From Mesorhizobium sp. GbtcB19 (lineage in GTDB: Bacteria; Pseudomonadota; Alphaproteobacteria; Rhizobiales; Rhizobiaceae): DNA of 64,000 bases. The position numbers and the translations under genes were made by a program. Location of the stretch: NCBI RefSeq assembly GCF_019091085.1, contig NZ_JAGXJY010000001.1, positions 496,001 to 560,000 on the forward strand, read 5' to 3'. This document shows, piece by piece, positions 7,641 to 17,007 of this stretch. Positions within the stretch are counted from its first letter, which is position 1. Each line of letters begins with the position of its first letter. The notes below the pieces were generated by a model, which was not told the DNA's origin, searched no databases, and saw only the letters and a program-made list of their open reading frames with translations.

Positions 7641-8882
7641 ATGCCTGCTAAGGGTTCGCGCGCCGCCAAGCCCGCCACAAGGTGGCTCACCATCGTCGGC
7701 ATCGGCGAGGACGGTGTAGCGGGTCTCGGCGACGAGGCCAAGCAGCGCATCGCCGATGCGACTATCGTGTTCGGCGGCAAGCGGCATCTTGCTCTCGTCT
7801 CAAACCTGACCAAGGGCAAGGCGCGCCCGTGGCCGACGCCCTTCGACGCCGAAATGCGCGACGTGCTGGCGCTCAAAGGCAAAAAAATCTGCGTGCTGGC
7901 TTCCGGCGACCCGTTCTTCCACGGCGTCGGCGTCACACTGGCGCGCAAGGTGAAGCCAGACGAGATGCTCATCCTCCCGGCGCCCTCCTCCCTGTCGCTG
8001 GCGGGATCGCGCCTCGGCTGGGCTTTGCAGGACGTTGAAACCATCTCGCTGCATGGCCATTCGATCGACCTGATCCGTCCCCTGCTTCATCCGGGCGCGC
8101 GCATCCTCGCGCTGACCTCCGACGGCGACGCCCCGGCCGCTATCGCCGCATTGCTGGACGAACTGGGCTTCGGCCCATCGCGGCTGACGGTGCTCGAAGC
8201 GCTCGGCGGCGCGGATGAAGCTAGTCGAACCGCCCGCGCCGACGCCTTCGATCTCAAAAACATCAACCCGCTCAACGTGCTGGCGCTGGAAATTGAATCG
8301 ACGCCGGATGCGCGCGTCCTGCCTTTGACCGTCGGCCTTGCCGATCACCTGTTCGAGCATGACGGCCAGATCACCAAGCGCGAGATCCGCGCCATATCGC
8401 TGTCGGCGCTGGCACCGCGGCGCGGCGAGCTGCTGTGGGACATCGGCGCCGGTTCCGGTTCGATCGGCATCGAATGGATGCTGGCGCACCCCTCGTTGCG
8501 CGCCATCGCCATCGAGGCCAACAACGAGCGCGCCGTCCGCATCGCCCGCAACGCCGCGCATTGCGGCGTGCCCGGCCTTGCCGTGGTCGAAGGCGCCGCG
8601 CCCAAGGCGTTCGCCAAGCTGGAAACACCGGATGCGATCTTCATCGGCGGCGGCGGCAGCGATGCCGGAGTGCTGGAGAAGGCGATCAAGGCGCTCCGCT
8701 CCGGCGGCCGGCTCGTCGCCAACGCGGTGACGCTGGAGATGGAGGCGCTGCTGCTCGACCAGCACAACAGGCGCGGCGGCGATCTCACCCGTATCGCCCT
8801 TTCGCGCGCGGCACCGGTCGGCTCCATGCAGGGCTGGCGTCCGGCCATGCCGGTCACGCAGTGGAGCTGGATAAAACCATGA
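7641..8882 (+). CDS. cobL: Precorrin-6Y C5,15-methyltransferase (decarboxylating) CobL
   Basis: Bifunctional enzyme: the N-terminal tetrapyrrole methylase domain (CbiE-like, residues about 17-215) methylates C5, and the C-terminal CbiT-like domain (about 220-410) methylates C15 and decarboxylates the C12 acetate. The C-terminal SAM loop WDIGAGSGSIGIEW is clear. 413 residues. I chose ATG 7641 (MPAKGSRAAKP) because upstream in-frame sequence is antisense to cobK. The stop overlaps the start of cobE. Confidence 0.96.
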   Translation: MPAKGSRAAKPATRWLTIVGIGEDGVAGLGDEAKQRIADATIVFGGKRHLALVSNLTKGKARPWPTPFDAEMRDVLALKGKKICVLASGDPFFHGVGVTLARKVKPDEMLILPAPSSLSLAGSRLGWALQDVETISLHGHSIDLIRPLLHPGARILALTSDGDAPAAIAALLDELGFGPSRLTVLEALGGADEASRTARADAFDLKNINPLNVLALEIESTPDARVLPLTVGLADHLFEHDGQITKREIRAISLSALAPRRGELLWDIGAGSGSIGIEWMLAHPSLRAIAIEANNERAVRIARNAAHCGVPGLAVVEGAAPKAFAKLETPDAIFIGGGGSDAGVLEKAIKALRSGGRLVANAVTLEMEALLLDQHNRRGGDLTRIALSRAAPVGSMQGWRPAMPVTQWSWIKP

Positions 8883-9265
8883 TGGTCGCGGGTATAGGCA
8901 GCCGCAAAGGCGTGAGCGTGGAAGACGTCCTGGCGGCGATTGAGACCGCGCTTGAAGCGCATGGCCTCGCGACGACGGCGCTTTCGGCGCTGGCGACCGC
9001 GCCGCTCAAGAAGGATGAGGCGGCGATTTCCGCCGCCGGCCGCGCGCTCAACCTGCCGGTGGTCATTGCCGATGACCGGGTCCTGCAGCTGGCCTCGCCG
9101 GGCGCCCGCAGCCGTTGCGATCTCTCGCAGAGCCGCGCCGGCACGCCGTCGGTTTCGGAGGCCTCCGCCCTCGCGGTTGCCGGGGCTGGTGCGAGACTGC
9201 TCGGGCCTCGCACGGTGGTCGGCCCGGTCACCTGCGCCATCGCCATCAGCGGAGATGCGCCATGA
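8879..9265 (+). CDS. cobE: CobE, cobalamin biosynthesis protein (CbiG C-terminal type)
   Basis: Small protein of 128 residues homologous to the C-terminal domain of CbiG. Visible family features are [15 protein letters not shown] at the N-terminus, [12 protein letters not shown], and the ending [16 protein letters not shown]. Its exact role in the aerobic pathway is not settled; a chaperone or carrier of unstable intermediates has been suggested for the family. There are two in-frame ATGs (8879 and 8882), both overlapping the cobL stop; the cobM ATG overlaps its own stop. Confidence 0.9.
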   Translation: MMVAGIGSRKGVSVEDVLAAIETALEAHGLATTALSALATAPLKKDEAAISAAGRALNLPVVIADDRVLQLASPGARSRCDLSQSRAGTPSVSEASALAVAGAGARLLGPRTVVGPVTCAIAISGDAP

Positions 9266-10026
9266 CGGTCCATTTCATCGGCGCCGGTCCAGGCGCGGCC
9301 GATCTCATCACGCTGCGTGGCGCGCGGCTCCTGGCCAGTTGCCCGGTCTGCCTCCATGCCGGCTCGATCGTCGCGCCGGAACTGCTCGAGCATTGCGCGC
9401 TGGGCACGAAACTGATCGATACCGCGCCGATGTCGCTCGACGAGATCGAGGCCGAATATGTCGCCGCGCACAAGGCCGGCCAGGATGTCGCGCGCCTGCA
9501 TTCCGGCGACCTCTCCGTTTGGAGCGCGGTCGCCGAGCAGATCAGGCGGCTGGAAAAACACGGCATCCCCTATACGCTGACCCCAGGCGTGCCCTCTTTC
9601 GCGGCGGCAGCGGCAGCGCTTCGCCGCGAGCTCACCATTCCCGAGCTCGCACAAAGCCTGGTGCTGACCCGCGTCTCCGGCCGCGCCTCGAAAATGCCGC
9701 CGGGCGAGACGCTGGCCGGCTTCGGCCGCACCGGCGCCACGCTCGCCATCCACCTTGCCATCCATGCCATCGATCGCGTCGTTGCCGATTTGACGCCGCT
9801 CTACGGTGCCGAATGCCCGGTCGCGGTCGTCTTCCGCGCCTCCTGGCCCGACGAGCGCATCCTGACCGGCACGCTGGGCACCATCGAGGCGCTGCTCGCG
9901 CAAAACCCGATGGAGCGCACGGCCATCATCTTCGTCGGCAGCGCGCTCGCCGCGCAGGATTTCGGCGAAAGCTCACTCTATGACGCCCACTACCAGCGGC
10001 GTTTTCGCGGACGGGACGGGTTGTGA
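9262..10026 (+). CDS. cobM: Precorrin-4 C11-methyltransferase CobM
   Basis: SAM-dependent C11 methylation giving precorrin-5. 254 residues starting [20 protein letters not shown], the typical N-terminal loop, with [10 protein letters not shown] and [13 protein letters not shown] downstream. Start chosen at ATG 9262, which overlaps the cobE stop. The next enzyme in the pathway, precorrin-5 C1-methyltransferase CobF, is not encoded in this window. Confidence 0.96.
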   Translation: MTVHFIGAGPGAADLITLRGARLLASCPVCLHAGSIVAPELLEHCALGTKLIDTAPMSLDEIEAEYVAAHKAGQDVARLHSGDLSVWSAVAEQIRRLEKHGIPYTLTPGVPSFAAAAAALRRELTIPELAQSLVLTRVSGRASKMPPGETLAGFGRTGATLAIHLAIHAIDRVVADLTPLYGAECPVAVVFRASWPDERILTGTLGTIEALLAQNPMERTAIIFVGSALAAQDFGESSLYDAHYQRRFRGRDGL

Positions 10027-10838
10027 ACGGCAGCGCCAACATAAACGGACGGGCTACGGTTGAGCAGGCGCTGGCGCGGCTGAACTTCAAGCCGCGCGAA
10101 CTGGAGCCCGGCAATGTCTGGCTGGCCGGCGCCGGCCCGGGCGATCCCGGCTGCCTGACGCTGGAGGTGCTGGCGGCGCTCGGGCAATGCGATGCGCTGG
10201 TCTATGACGCGCTGGTCTCGCCCGACGTCGTGGCGGTCGCCCAGGGCGCCGAGCTCTTCTACGCCGGAAAACGTGGCGGCCAGCCATCGATGAAGCAGGA
10301 CGACATCAACGCTCTTTTGGTGAAGCTGGCGCGCGAAGGCCGCCGGGTCGTGCGGCTGAAGGGCGGCGACCCTTATATTTTCGGCCGCGGCGGCGAAGAG
10401 GCTTTGGCGCTCGCAGGCGAAAAAATTCCGTTCCGGGTGCTTTCCGGCCTGACCTCCGGCCTCAGCGCGCTTGCCGCCACCAGCATTCCCGCCACCATGC
10501 GCGGCATCAACAAGGCCGTCATCCTCGCCACCGGCCATGCCGCCGGCACGGATGACGACATCGACTGGGCGGCGATCGCCCGCACCGGACAGCCGGTCGT
10601 CGTCTATATGGGCATGGCCAATCTGCCGGTGATCGCGGCAAAGCTGCTCGAAGGCGGCCTCGCGCCGTCGACACCCGCCGCGGTGATCGTCGCGGCAACC
10701 ACGCCGCAGGAGCGCATCGTCGTCGCCACGCTCGCCACCATCGCGGACGAAGCCGCAGCGGCCGGGCTTGCTTCTCCTGCGCTGATCGTGGTCGGCGGCA
10801 TCGTCGCCATACGCTCGGCATTGGCGGGCGAAACATGA
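10023..10838 (+). CDS. cobA: Uroporphyrinogen-III C-methyltransferase CobA (SUMT)
   Basis: Methylates C2 and C7 of uroporphyrinogen III to precorrin-2, the branch point to siroheme and B12. 271 residues, GTG start overlapping the cobM stop. The [18 protein letters not shown] loop, the YDALVS motif and [16 protein letters not shown] are diagnostic of SUMT. It has no CysG-like N-terminal dehydrogenase/ferrochelatase domain, so siroheme completion must be done elsewhere. Lies near the end of the operon although it acts first. Confidence 0.96.
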   Translation: MNGSANINGRATVEQALARLNFKPRELEPGNVWLAGAGPGDPGCLTLEVLAALGQCDALVYDALVSPDVVAVAQGAELFYAGKRGGQPSMKQDDINALLVKLAREGRRVVRLKGGDPYIFGRGGEEALALAGEKIPFRVLSGLTSGLSALAATSIPATMRGINKAVILATGHAAGTDDDIDWAAIARTGQPVVVYMGMANLPVIAAKLLEGGLAPSTPAAVIVAATTPQERIVVATLATIADEAAAAGLASPALIVVGGIVAIRSALAGET

Positions 10839-12151
10839 CGGCGCGCGCGATCATCATCGGCGCGCCGCGCTCCGGCTCGGGCAAGACCAGCGTCACCATC
10901 GGCTTGTTGCGCGCGCTTGCCCGGCGCGGGCTGAAAGTGCGTGGCGCGAAGTCGGGACCGGACTATATCGACCCCGGCTTCCACACCGCCGCCACCGGCC
11001 TGTCCGGCGTCAATCTCGACAGCTGGGCGATGTCGCCGTCGCTGCTCAACGCGCTGGCGGCCCAAGCCGCGGATGACGCCGAATACGTCATCCTCGAAAG
11101 CGCCATGGGCCTGTTCGACGGCATTCCCGCGCCGGAAGGCCGCTCGGGCTCGGCAGCCGATCTCGCCCGGCTCTATGGCTTGCCTGTGCTGCTGGTGCTC
11201 GACGTCTCGGGACAGTCGACCACGGCCGCCGCCGTCGCCAAGGGTTTCGCTACCTATGACCCGGATGTTCGCATGGCCGGCGTCGTGCTCAATCGCCTCG
11301 GCAGCGAACGCCACCGGCGTCTGTCGGGCGACGCCATCGAGGCGATCGGCCTGCCTGTGGTCGGCGCCATCCTGCGCGATCCGACGCTCAACCTGCCGGA
11401 GCGGCATCTCGGCCTCGTCCAGGCAGGTGAATACGAAAACCTGATGGCGCATCTCGATCGGCTGGCCGACATGGTCGAGACATCGCTCGACATCGACGCG
11501 ATTCTCAAACTCGCAACACCTCTCGCGCCTTCTCCCGGCGACTTTGCCGACGCGTTGCAGCCGCCCGCGCAGCGAATCGCGCTGGCGGAAGACGCCGCCT
11601 TCACCTTCCTCTATCCGCATGTGGCCAACCATTGGCGCAAAGCCGGCGCCGAGCTCGTGCCTTTCTCGCCGCTTGCCGACGAGGCGCCTTCGCAGGACTG
11701 CGATGTCTGCTGGCTGCCAGGCGGCTATCCGGAATTGCACGCCGGCAAGCTCGCAGCCGCGACGAACTTCCAGGCCGGAATGGCGCGCTTTGCGGCGACG
11801 AAGCCGGTGCATGGCGAGTGCGGCGGCTTCATGGTGCTGGGCGAAGTGCTGGAAGACGCGGACGGCAAGAGCCACAGGATGCTCGGCCTGCTCGGACATT
11901 CGACCAGCTTCGCCAGGCGCAGGATGAACCTCGGTTATCGCGAGGCGCGGCTCCGCGCCGCCTGCCCGTTGGGGCCGCAGGGCACGCTGATCCGCGGCCA
12001 TGAATTCCACTATGCGCAGATGACCGCCACCGGTAACGACGAGCCGCTGGCCGACCTCGCCGATGGCCAGGGCAATCCGCTCGGCGCCTCGGGTTACCGG
12101 CGCGGCCATGTCAGCGGCACCTTCTTCCATGCCATAGCGAGGGGCACATGA
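10835..12151 (+). CDS. cobB: Hydrogenobyrinic acid a,c-diamide synthase CobB
   Basis: ATP- and glutamine-dependent amidation of the a and c carboxylates. Its product is the substrate of CobN encoded at the head of the cluster. The N-terminal MinD-like ATPase domain has the P-loop APRSGSGKTSVTIG and the GAKSGPDYIDPGFH motif; the C-terminal class I glutamine amidotransferase-like domain carries the nucleophile in HGECGGFM. 438 residues, usual length. ATG overlaps the cobA stop and TGA overlaps the cobV start. Confidence 0.96.
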   Translation: MTARAIIIGAPRSGSGKTSVTIGLLRALARRGLKVRGAKSGPDYIDPGFHTAATGLSGVNLDSWAMSPSLLNALAAQAADDAEYVILESAMGLFDGIPAPEGRSGSAADLARLYGLPVLLVLDVSGQSTTAAAVAKGFATYDPDVRMAGVVLNRLGSERHRRLSGDAIEAIGLPVVGAILRDPTLNLPERHLGLVQAGEYENLMAHLDRLADMVETSLDIDAILKLATPLAPSPGDFADALQPPAQRIALAEDAAFTFLYPHVANHWRKAGAELVPFSPLADEAPSQDCDVCWLPGGYPELHAGKLAAATNFQAGMARFAATKPVHGECGGFMVLGEVLEDADGKSHRMLGLLGHSTSFARRRMNLGYREARLRAACPLGPQGTLIRGHEFHYAQMTATGNDEPLADLADGQGNPLGASGYRRGHVSGTFFHAIARGT

Positions 12152-12915
12152 GCGGCCCTTCCGCACCAAGGCAATTGCTTGACGATATCGGCCTCAGCCT
12201 CGTCTTCTTCACCCGGCTGAGGTTGCCGTCGAGCGATTTCGGCGGCCGCAGCCTTGCGGACGCGATCTGGGCGGCACCCTTCGCCGGCCTCGCGGTGGCA
12301 ACCATCGGCGCGCTCGTCTACGCCATCGCCTACAGTTTGGGTCTTGCCAGCGGCCCGGCGGCGGCGTTGACGCTCGCCGCCACGATGCTCGTCACTGGCT
12401 GCCTGCATGAGGACGGGCTTTCCGACATCGCCGACGGTTTTGGCGGCGGCAGGACACGCGACCGGAAACTGGAAATCATGCGCGACAGCCGCATCGGCGC
12501 CTATGGCGCTGCGGCGCTTGGGCTGTCGCTGCTGATCCGCTGGAGCGCGCTCTCCGAACTCGCCGGCCCCGGCCACATCTTCCTGGCGCTGCTTGCCGCG
12601 CATGCAGCCTCGCGCGGCCTGTTCGGCGCCTTCATGCATCTTCTGCCCCCTGCCCGGGCCGACGGGCTGTCCGCCAATGCGGGCTCCGTCACGACTGAGA
12701 CCGCCGTCATCGGTGCTGCGCTCGGCGCGGTGGCGCTGCTGGCGCTCGGCCTTGGCGGCGCGATCGCTGCTCTCATCCTGCTCGGCCTGCTCTTTGCAGG
12801 CTTTCGCGCGCTCTGCCTCAGCCAGATCGGCGGCCAGACCGGCGACACGATCGGCGCGCTGCAGCAGCTCGGCGAGATCGCGGTGCTGCTTATCGCTTCC
12901 GTTTGCCTTTCCTGA
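12148..12915 (+). CDS. cobV: Adenosylcobinamide-GDP ribazoletransferase (CobV, called CobS in enterics)
   Basis: Inner-membrane enzyme joining adenosylcobinamide-GDP and alpha-ribazole (phosphate) to make adenosylcobalamin (phosphate). 255 residues with several hydrophobic helices and the conserved acidic motif HEDGLSDIADGFGGG (residues about 90-104) that binds metal and the GDP substrate. ATG overlaps the cobB stop. The symbol follows P. denitrificans naming to avoid confusion with the chelatase subunit CobS. Confidence 0.94.
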   Translation: MSGPSAPRQLLDDIGLSLVFFTRLRLPSSDFGGRSLADAIWAAPFAGLAVATIGALVYAIAYSLGLASGPAAALTLAATMLVTGCLHEDGLSDIADGFGGGRTRDRKLEIMRDSRIGAYGAAALGLSLLIRWSALSELAGPGHIFLALLAAHAASRGLFGAFMHLLPPARADGLSANAGSVTTETAVIGAALGAVALLALGLGGAIAALILLGLLFAGFRALCLSQIGGQTGDTIGALQQLGEIAVLLIASVCLS

Positions 12916-12939
12916 TTCTCTCTCGGAGACCTTGCCCCC

Positions 12940-13965
12940 ATGTCCTCCCAATCAACTTCGTTCAAATCCCTCGAAGACCTGCGCGCCGCCTGCCTCGATC
13001 TCTCCAATGGCAGTGACACCGCTGCCGCTGCTGTCGCCAGGCGCCAGGACACGCTGACCAAGCCGCCGGGCAGCCTCGGCCGGTTGGAGACGACCGCAGC
13101 CTGGCTGGCCCGCTGGCAGGGCCGCGACATGCCGAAGCTCGACAACGTGAAAGTGTTCGTCTTCGCCGGCAATCACGGGGTCACCGCGCAAGGCGTCTCG
13201 GCCTATCCGTCCGAAGTGACCGTACAGATGGTGGCGAATTTCGCCGGCGGCGGCGCGGCCATCAACCAGTTGGCCCGCATTGCCGGCGCCAGGCTCGATG
13301 TCATCCCGCTCGATCTCGACCATCCGACCGGCGATTTCACGCAAGTGCCGGCGATGGACGAACATGCCTTCCTCGCTGCCGTCTCTACCGGCTACGACGC
13401 GGTGAGCAGTGACCTCGATCTCGTCTGCTTCGGCGAGATGGGCATCGGCAACACCACGCCGGCGGCCGCGATCTCGACCGCCCTGTTCGGCGGCGGCGCG
13501 GAAAAATGGACCGGCCGCGGCACCGGCGTCGACGACGCCGGCTTGAAGCGCAAGGTGGTGGCGATCGAAGCGGGCCTGAAGCGCCATGCCGATTCGCTGT
13601 CCGACCCGCTGAAGATTGCCGCGGCGCTCGGCGGGCGTGAACTGGCGGCGATCTTTGGCGCCACGCTCGCCGCGCGCAAGAACAACGTGCCGGTGCTGCT
13701 CGACGGCTTTGTTTGCACTGCCGCCGCGGCACCCCTGGCCCGGCTGCACCCGACCGGCCTCGCCCACACCATCGCCGCTCACGTCTCGGCCGAAGCCGGC
13801 CACCGCCGCCTGATCGAGGCGCTCGGCCTGCCGCCGCTGCTTGACCTCGGCATGCGTCTCGGCGAAGGCTCCGGCGCCTGCCTTGCCATCAACATCGTGC
13901 GTTCGGCACTGGAGTGTCATGCAAAGATGGCGAGCTTTGCCGAGGCGGGCGTGTCCGAAAAATAA
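12940..13965 (+). CDS. cobU: Nicotinate-nucleotide-dimethylbenzimidazole phosphoribosyltransferase (CobU, called CobT in enterics)
   Basis: Transfers the phosphoribosyl group of NaMN to 5,6-dimethylbenzimidazole, giving alpha-ribazole-5'-phosphate, the substrate used with CobV. 341 residues; conserved VFVFAGNHGVTAQGVSAYP, GEMGIGNTTPAAAI and the C-terminal LGEGSGACLAINIV segment. It follows cobV after 24 bp with its own ATG at 12940. Probably the last gene of the cob operon: the next gene is a small secreted protein after a 91-bp gap. Confidence 0.96.
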   Translation: MSSQSTSFKSLEDLRAACLDLSNGSDTAAAAVARRQDTLTKPPGSLGRLETTAAWLARWQGRDMPKLDNVKVFVFAGNHGVTAQGVSAYPSEVTVQMVANFAGGGAAINQLARIAGARLDVIPLDLDHPTGDFTQVPAMDEHAFLAAVSTGYDAVSSDLDLVCFGEMGIGNTTPAAAISTALFGGGAEKWTGRGTGVDDAGLKRKVVAIEAGLKRHADSLSDPLKIAAALGGRELAAIFGATLAARKNNVPVLLDGFVCTAAAAPLARLHPTGLAHTIAAHVSAEAGHRRLIEALGLPPLLDLGMRLGEGSGACLAINIVRSALECHAKMASFAEAGVSEK

Positions 13966-14056
13966 TACTCCGCCGAAATTTCAACACTGTTGAAACATCG
14001 AAATAACGTCATTTGGCTATTCCCTGAGATAGAGTTGTTTCAGGGGAGGTCGATCG
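13966..14056. promoter_or_regulatory. Gap after the cob operon with two small inverted repeats
   Basis: Contains ttcaac-act-gttgaa (13980-13994) and, further on, ccctga..tcaggg (stem around 14021-14046), just upstream of the ribosome-binding site aggggagg of the next gene. The first may be an operator or weak terminator for the cob operon; there is no U-tract. Function is inferred only. Confidence 0.35.
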
Positions 14057-14449
14057 ATGTATTTGAAAAATCTAATATCCGTCGCAATTCTGGTTGCTGT
14101 GGCTTCGCCGGCTTTGTCTCAGGAGCAGTTTGTACGCCCATTTCGTGGCGGCCAAGATGGATCGGCCATGATCCAGTCTTCATATTCGATGACCCTTCCG
14201 GTCAAGGATGACCAAGACGCCGCCGCCCAGCAGGAGGTTGCGCTTCGCTCCTTCTACAAAGTGGCGGCCGGAAGCTGCGCCATGGTCGTCGAGACTGTCG
14301 CCGACACGTGCGAGATCGTTGGCATGACGACCAATACCAACGGCCGGAACCGCAATTTCGATGGCTATGGCGGATCGGCGGTCACGGTGACCGGCCAGAT
14401 CACGATGAAGGTCAAATTCAAGGCCAGTCTCAACAGGGCAGCTCAGTAA
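14057..14449 (+). CDS. Small secreted protein of unknown function
   Basis: 130 residues with a clear Sec signal peptide (MYLKNLISVAILVAVASPALSQ, likely cleaved after ALS), giving a mature periplasmic or exported protein of about 109 residues. The mature part contains two cysteines (in GSCAM and ADTCEI) that could form a disulfide and a Gly/Asn-rich segment. A strong Shine-Dalgarno (gggga gg) precedes the ATG. I do not recognise a family. It stands alone between the cob operon and a tRNA gene, so context gives no hint of role. Confidence 0.75.
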   Translation: MYLKNLISVAILVAVASPALSQEQFVRPFRGGQDGSAMIQSSYSMTLPVKDDQDAAAQQEVALRSFYKVAAGSCAMVVETVADTCEIVGMTTNTNGRNRNFDGYGGSAVTVTGQITMKVKFKASLNRAAQ

Positions 14450-14500
14450 GCTCGCCTCTGCCCAGGATCGGCCGATTTCCTTGCTCTTGAAGAAGGATTT

Positions 14501-14576
<76 letters not shown>

Positions 14577-14681
14577 ACACCGCCGGGAAAACCAGCGTCG
14601 GCGGCGCATATAGCCGCCGCTTTCGGTCATGTCTAGCCCTGCCGGATCATTTCCCGACAAATCGCCGAATTGCCGCACCCA

Positions 14682-15584
14682 TCACACAAAAAGCTTGCCT
14701 TCCGCGACCTTGATGGCGTGGCCGCCGATGCGCGCGGAGGCCAGTTTCCCGGCTTCTACATTGAGCTCGAGGCGGATGCGCGACGGCCGGCCCATTTCCA
14801 GCCCCTGCTCGATCCAGAGCTGCGAGGTTCCGTCGGTCGGAGCGTCGAAATGCATGATGGCGCCGGCAAAGGCGGCGGCAGCCGACCCGGTCGCCGGATC
14901 TTCATAGGACGGGGTGCCGGGCACGATCATGCGCACATGGAAGGCGCTTTCATGATGCACCGTCTCGCGGCAATAGACATAGGGGCTGGCGAAGGCCCAA
15001 TCGCTCTTGCGGGGCGCAAGTTCCGACCATGCCTGGTTGTCGAGCCTGATCTTGGCCGCCTCCTTCAGCCCGGCAACGGGAATCGTCACATAAGGCACGC
15101 CGGCCGACCAGAAGGCGACGCGGTGATTCTCGAAGCCGATCTCGTGCGGGGCAAGGCCGAGCGCCGCGCCGATCGCCTCGGGATCGGCCTTCAGCTCCAG
15201 CGGCTCCGGCAATTTCGCCAGATCGAACTCGGCGAAGGTCGAGCCGTCATGGCCGCTCACCGCACAGCGGACCGGTCCGATATTCTCCTCCAGCACGAAG
15301 ATGCCGGCCGCCTCGCCCGCGAGTTCCGCCAGCGCAATCGCCGAGCCGACCGTTGGATGCCCCGCGAAAGGCATTTCATAATCGGGGGTGAAGATGCGGA
15401 TGCGGTTGCGGTGCTTCGGATTGTCGGCAGCCAGCACGAACACCGTCTCGGACAGATTGAATTCGCGCGCGATCGCCTGCATGCCGGCAGTGGCGAGCCC
15501 CTCGCAGTCGAGCACCACCGCAAGCGGATTTCCGGCCAGCCTTTCGGTGGTAAACACATCGTAAAGCAAGTAATTGCGCGCCAT
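14682..15584 (-). CDS. PhzF family isomerase/epimerase-like protein
   Basis: 300 residues starting MARNYLLYDVFTTERLAGNP, typical of the PhzF/DapF-fold family. It has the catalytic-type glutamate in NLSETVFV, the RIRIFTPDYEMPFAGHPTVG motif and DPATGSAAAAFAG near the C-terminus. Family members isomerise small acids (PhzF acts on DHHA in phenazine synthesis), but most chromosomal members have no known substrate, and no phenazine genes are nearby. Start set at 15584; earlier in-frame codons lack family similarity. Divergent from the macA-like gene. Confidence 0.88.
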   Translation of the reverse strand: MARNYLLYDVFTTERLAGNPLAVVLDCEGLATAGMQAIAREFNLSETVFVLAADNPKHRNRIRIFTPDYEMPFAGHPTVGSAIALAELAGEAAGIFVLEENIGPVRCAVSGHDGSTFAEFDLAKLPEPLELKADPEAIGAALGLAPHEIGFENHRVAFWSAGVPYVTIPVAGLKEAAKIRLDNQAWSELAPRKSDWAFASPYVYCRETVHHESAFHVRMIVPGTPSYEDPATGSAAAAFAGAIMHFDAPTDGTSQLWIEQGLEMGRPSRIRLELNVEAGKLASARIGGHAIKVAEGKLFV

Positions 15585-15716
15585 CGAGAAAACCTTTCGC
15601 CTCGCCTCGAATTTCTGCCTCAATCCCAACATGAGGGAAATTTAATTTGAAATTCGAACTTTGAGGCCTGATCTGTGAACGGATAGGGACTTCAATTTTC
15701 AGCATAGGGGTCCGGG
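15585..15716. promoter_or_regulatory. Divergent promoter region phzF-like / macA-like
   Basis: 132 bp between two divergent genes. An AT-rich block (aaatttaatttgaaattcgaac, 15638-15659) stands out in a GC-rich background and probably holds one or both promoters. No clear operator can be drawn. Confidence 0.4.
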
Positions 15717-17003
15717 GTGGACCAAGTTGTCAATCCGCCAAAGGCGGAATCCGATACTTCCATCGAGGCAGCGCTCGGGCTCGACCGTAAGGGTGTGAGC
15801 CGCAGGCGCCGCCGCTTCTGGCTCTACGCGCTGCTGACGCTAGCGGTCGTCGCGGCAGGCTTCGCTCTCTATCAATGGTATGCCGTCGCGCCGCCCAGGA
15901 TTGAGTATACCACCGTGCCGGCCGCGACCGCAGACCTCACCGTCGAGGTATCGGCCACCGGTACGCTGCAGCCGCTGACCCAGGTCGACATCTCCAGCGA
16001 GTTGTCAGGCATCGTCCGCTCGGTCGCGGCCAGTGAGAACCAGCAGGTCAAGAAGGGCGACGTGCTGGCGACGCTCGACACCGCCAAGCTGGAGGTCCAG
16101 ATCGAGCGCGCCACCGCCTCCGCCAAGGCGGCGGCAGCGGCCGTCGAGGACGCCAAGGTCACCTTGCAGGAGAACGAGAACGCCGTGGTGCGCGCCAACG
16201 CGCTGACCAGGCGCGGCATGGCGACGGACCAGTCGCTCGAAGCGGCAACCGCGACGCGCGACCGCTCCAAGGCTGCGCTCGACAGCGCAGAGGCCAATCT
16301 CGCCATCGCCCAGGCCGACCTCAAGGCGCAGCAGACCGACCTGGCGAAAAGCACCATCTATGCGCCGATCGACGGCATCGTGCTGACGCGCTCGGTCGAT
16401 CCCGGGCAGACGGTCGCCTCCTCGCTGCAGGCGCCCGTGCTCTTCGTCATCGCCGCCGACCTTCGCAACATGGAATTGCAGGCCGCGGTCGACGAGGCCG
16501 ATATCGGCGCGGTGAAACCCGGCCAGCACGCCCGCTTCACCGTCGACGCTTTCCCCGACCGTCCGTTCGATGCCGAGATCCGCGACATCTCTTTCGCCTC
16601 GGTCACCACGGATGGGGTCGTCACCTACAAGGCCCGGCTCGAGGTCGACAACAGCGAGCTTCTGCTCAGGCCCGGCATGACGGCGACGGTCTCGGTCGTC
16701 ACCCGGCAGGCCAAGGGCGTGCTCACCGTTCCCTCGACAGCCTTCCGCTATCGCCCGATGCAACAGGCGGCGCGCGGCTGGAGCCTGAGCGACCTCTTCA
16801 CTGGCCGCATGGGGCGCCCCAACCGGCAGCGCGAGGCGACCAAGGCGCCGACCGACGGCTCGCGCACACTCTACGTGCTGGAGAACGGAAGGCCGCATCC
16901 GGTCAACGTCAGGATCGGTTCGACCGACGGCGAACTGACCGAGGTCACGTCGGGCCTCGACGAGGGCGCGCAGGTCATCACCGGCGCGCAGCAGCGGAGC
17001 TGA
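15717..17003 (+). CDS. macA: MacA-like periplasmic adaptor (membrane fusion protein)
   Basis: 428 residues. A cytoplasmic N-terminus rich in Arg is followed by one membrane anchor (about 37-56), a lipoyl/barrel-sandwich part ([15 protein letters not shown]...[11 protein letters not shown]), a long alanine-rich coiled-coil hairpin (about 120-205), and beta-barrel and membrane-proximal parts. Adaptors of this type link an ABC permease to an outer-membrane channel for export of macrolides, peptides or lipids. It starts with GTG and is followed by the ATPase and permease genes, forming a complete MacAB-like set; no TolC is nearby. Substrate unknown. Confidence 0.9.
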   Translation: MDQVVNPPKAESDTSIEAALGLDRKGVSRRRRRFWLYALLTLAVVAAGFALYQWYAVAPPRIEYTTVPAATADLTVEVSATGTLQPLTQVDISSELSGIVRSVAASENQQVKKGDVLATLDTAKLEVQIERATASAKAAAAAVEDAKVTLQENENAVVRANALTRRGMATDQSLEAATATRDRSKAALDSAEANLAIAQADLKAQQTDLAKSTIYAPIDGIVLTRSVDPGQTVASSLQAPVLFVIAADLRNMELQAAVDEADIGAVKPGQHARFTVDAFPDRPFDAEIRDISFASVTTDGVVTYKARLEVDNSELLLRPGMTATVSVVTRQAKGVLTVPSTAFRYRPMQQAARGWSLSDLFTGRMGRPNRQREATKAPTDGSRTLYVLENGRPHPVNVRIGSTDGELTEVTSGLDEGAQVITGAQQRS

Positions 17004-17007
17004 CGAA

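Noticed and set aside
7640..8044. N-terminal extension of CobK
   Set aside because: The extra residues are antisense to cobL and lack similarity to the Rossmann-fold start of CobK.
12900..14056. Cobalamin riboswitch in this window
   Set aside because: No B12-box-like sequence was found before any cob gene in the window; the operon's 5' end is upstream of base 1.
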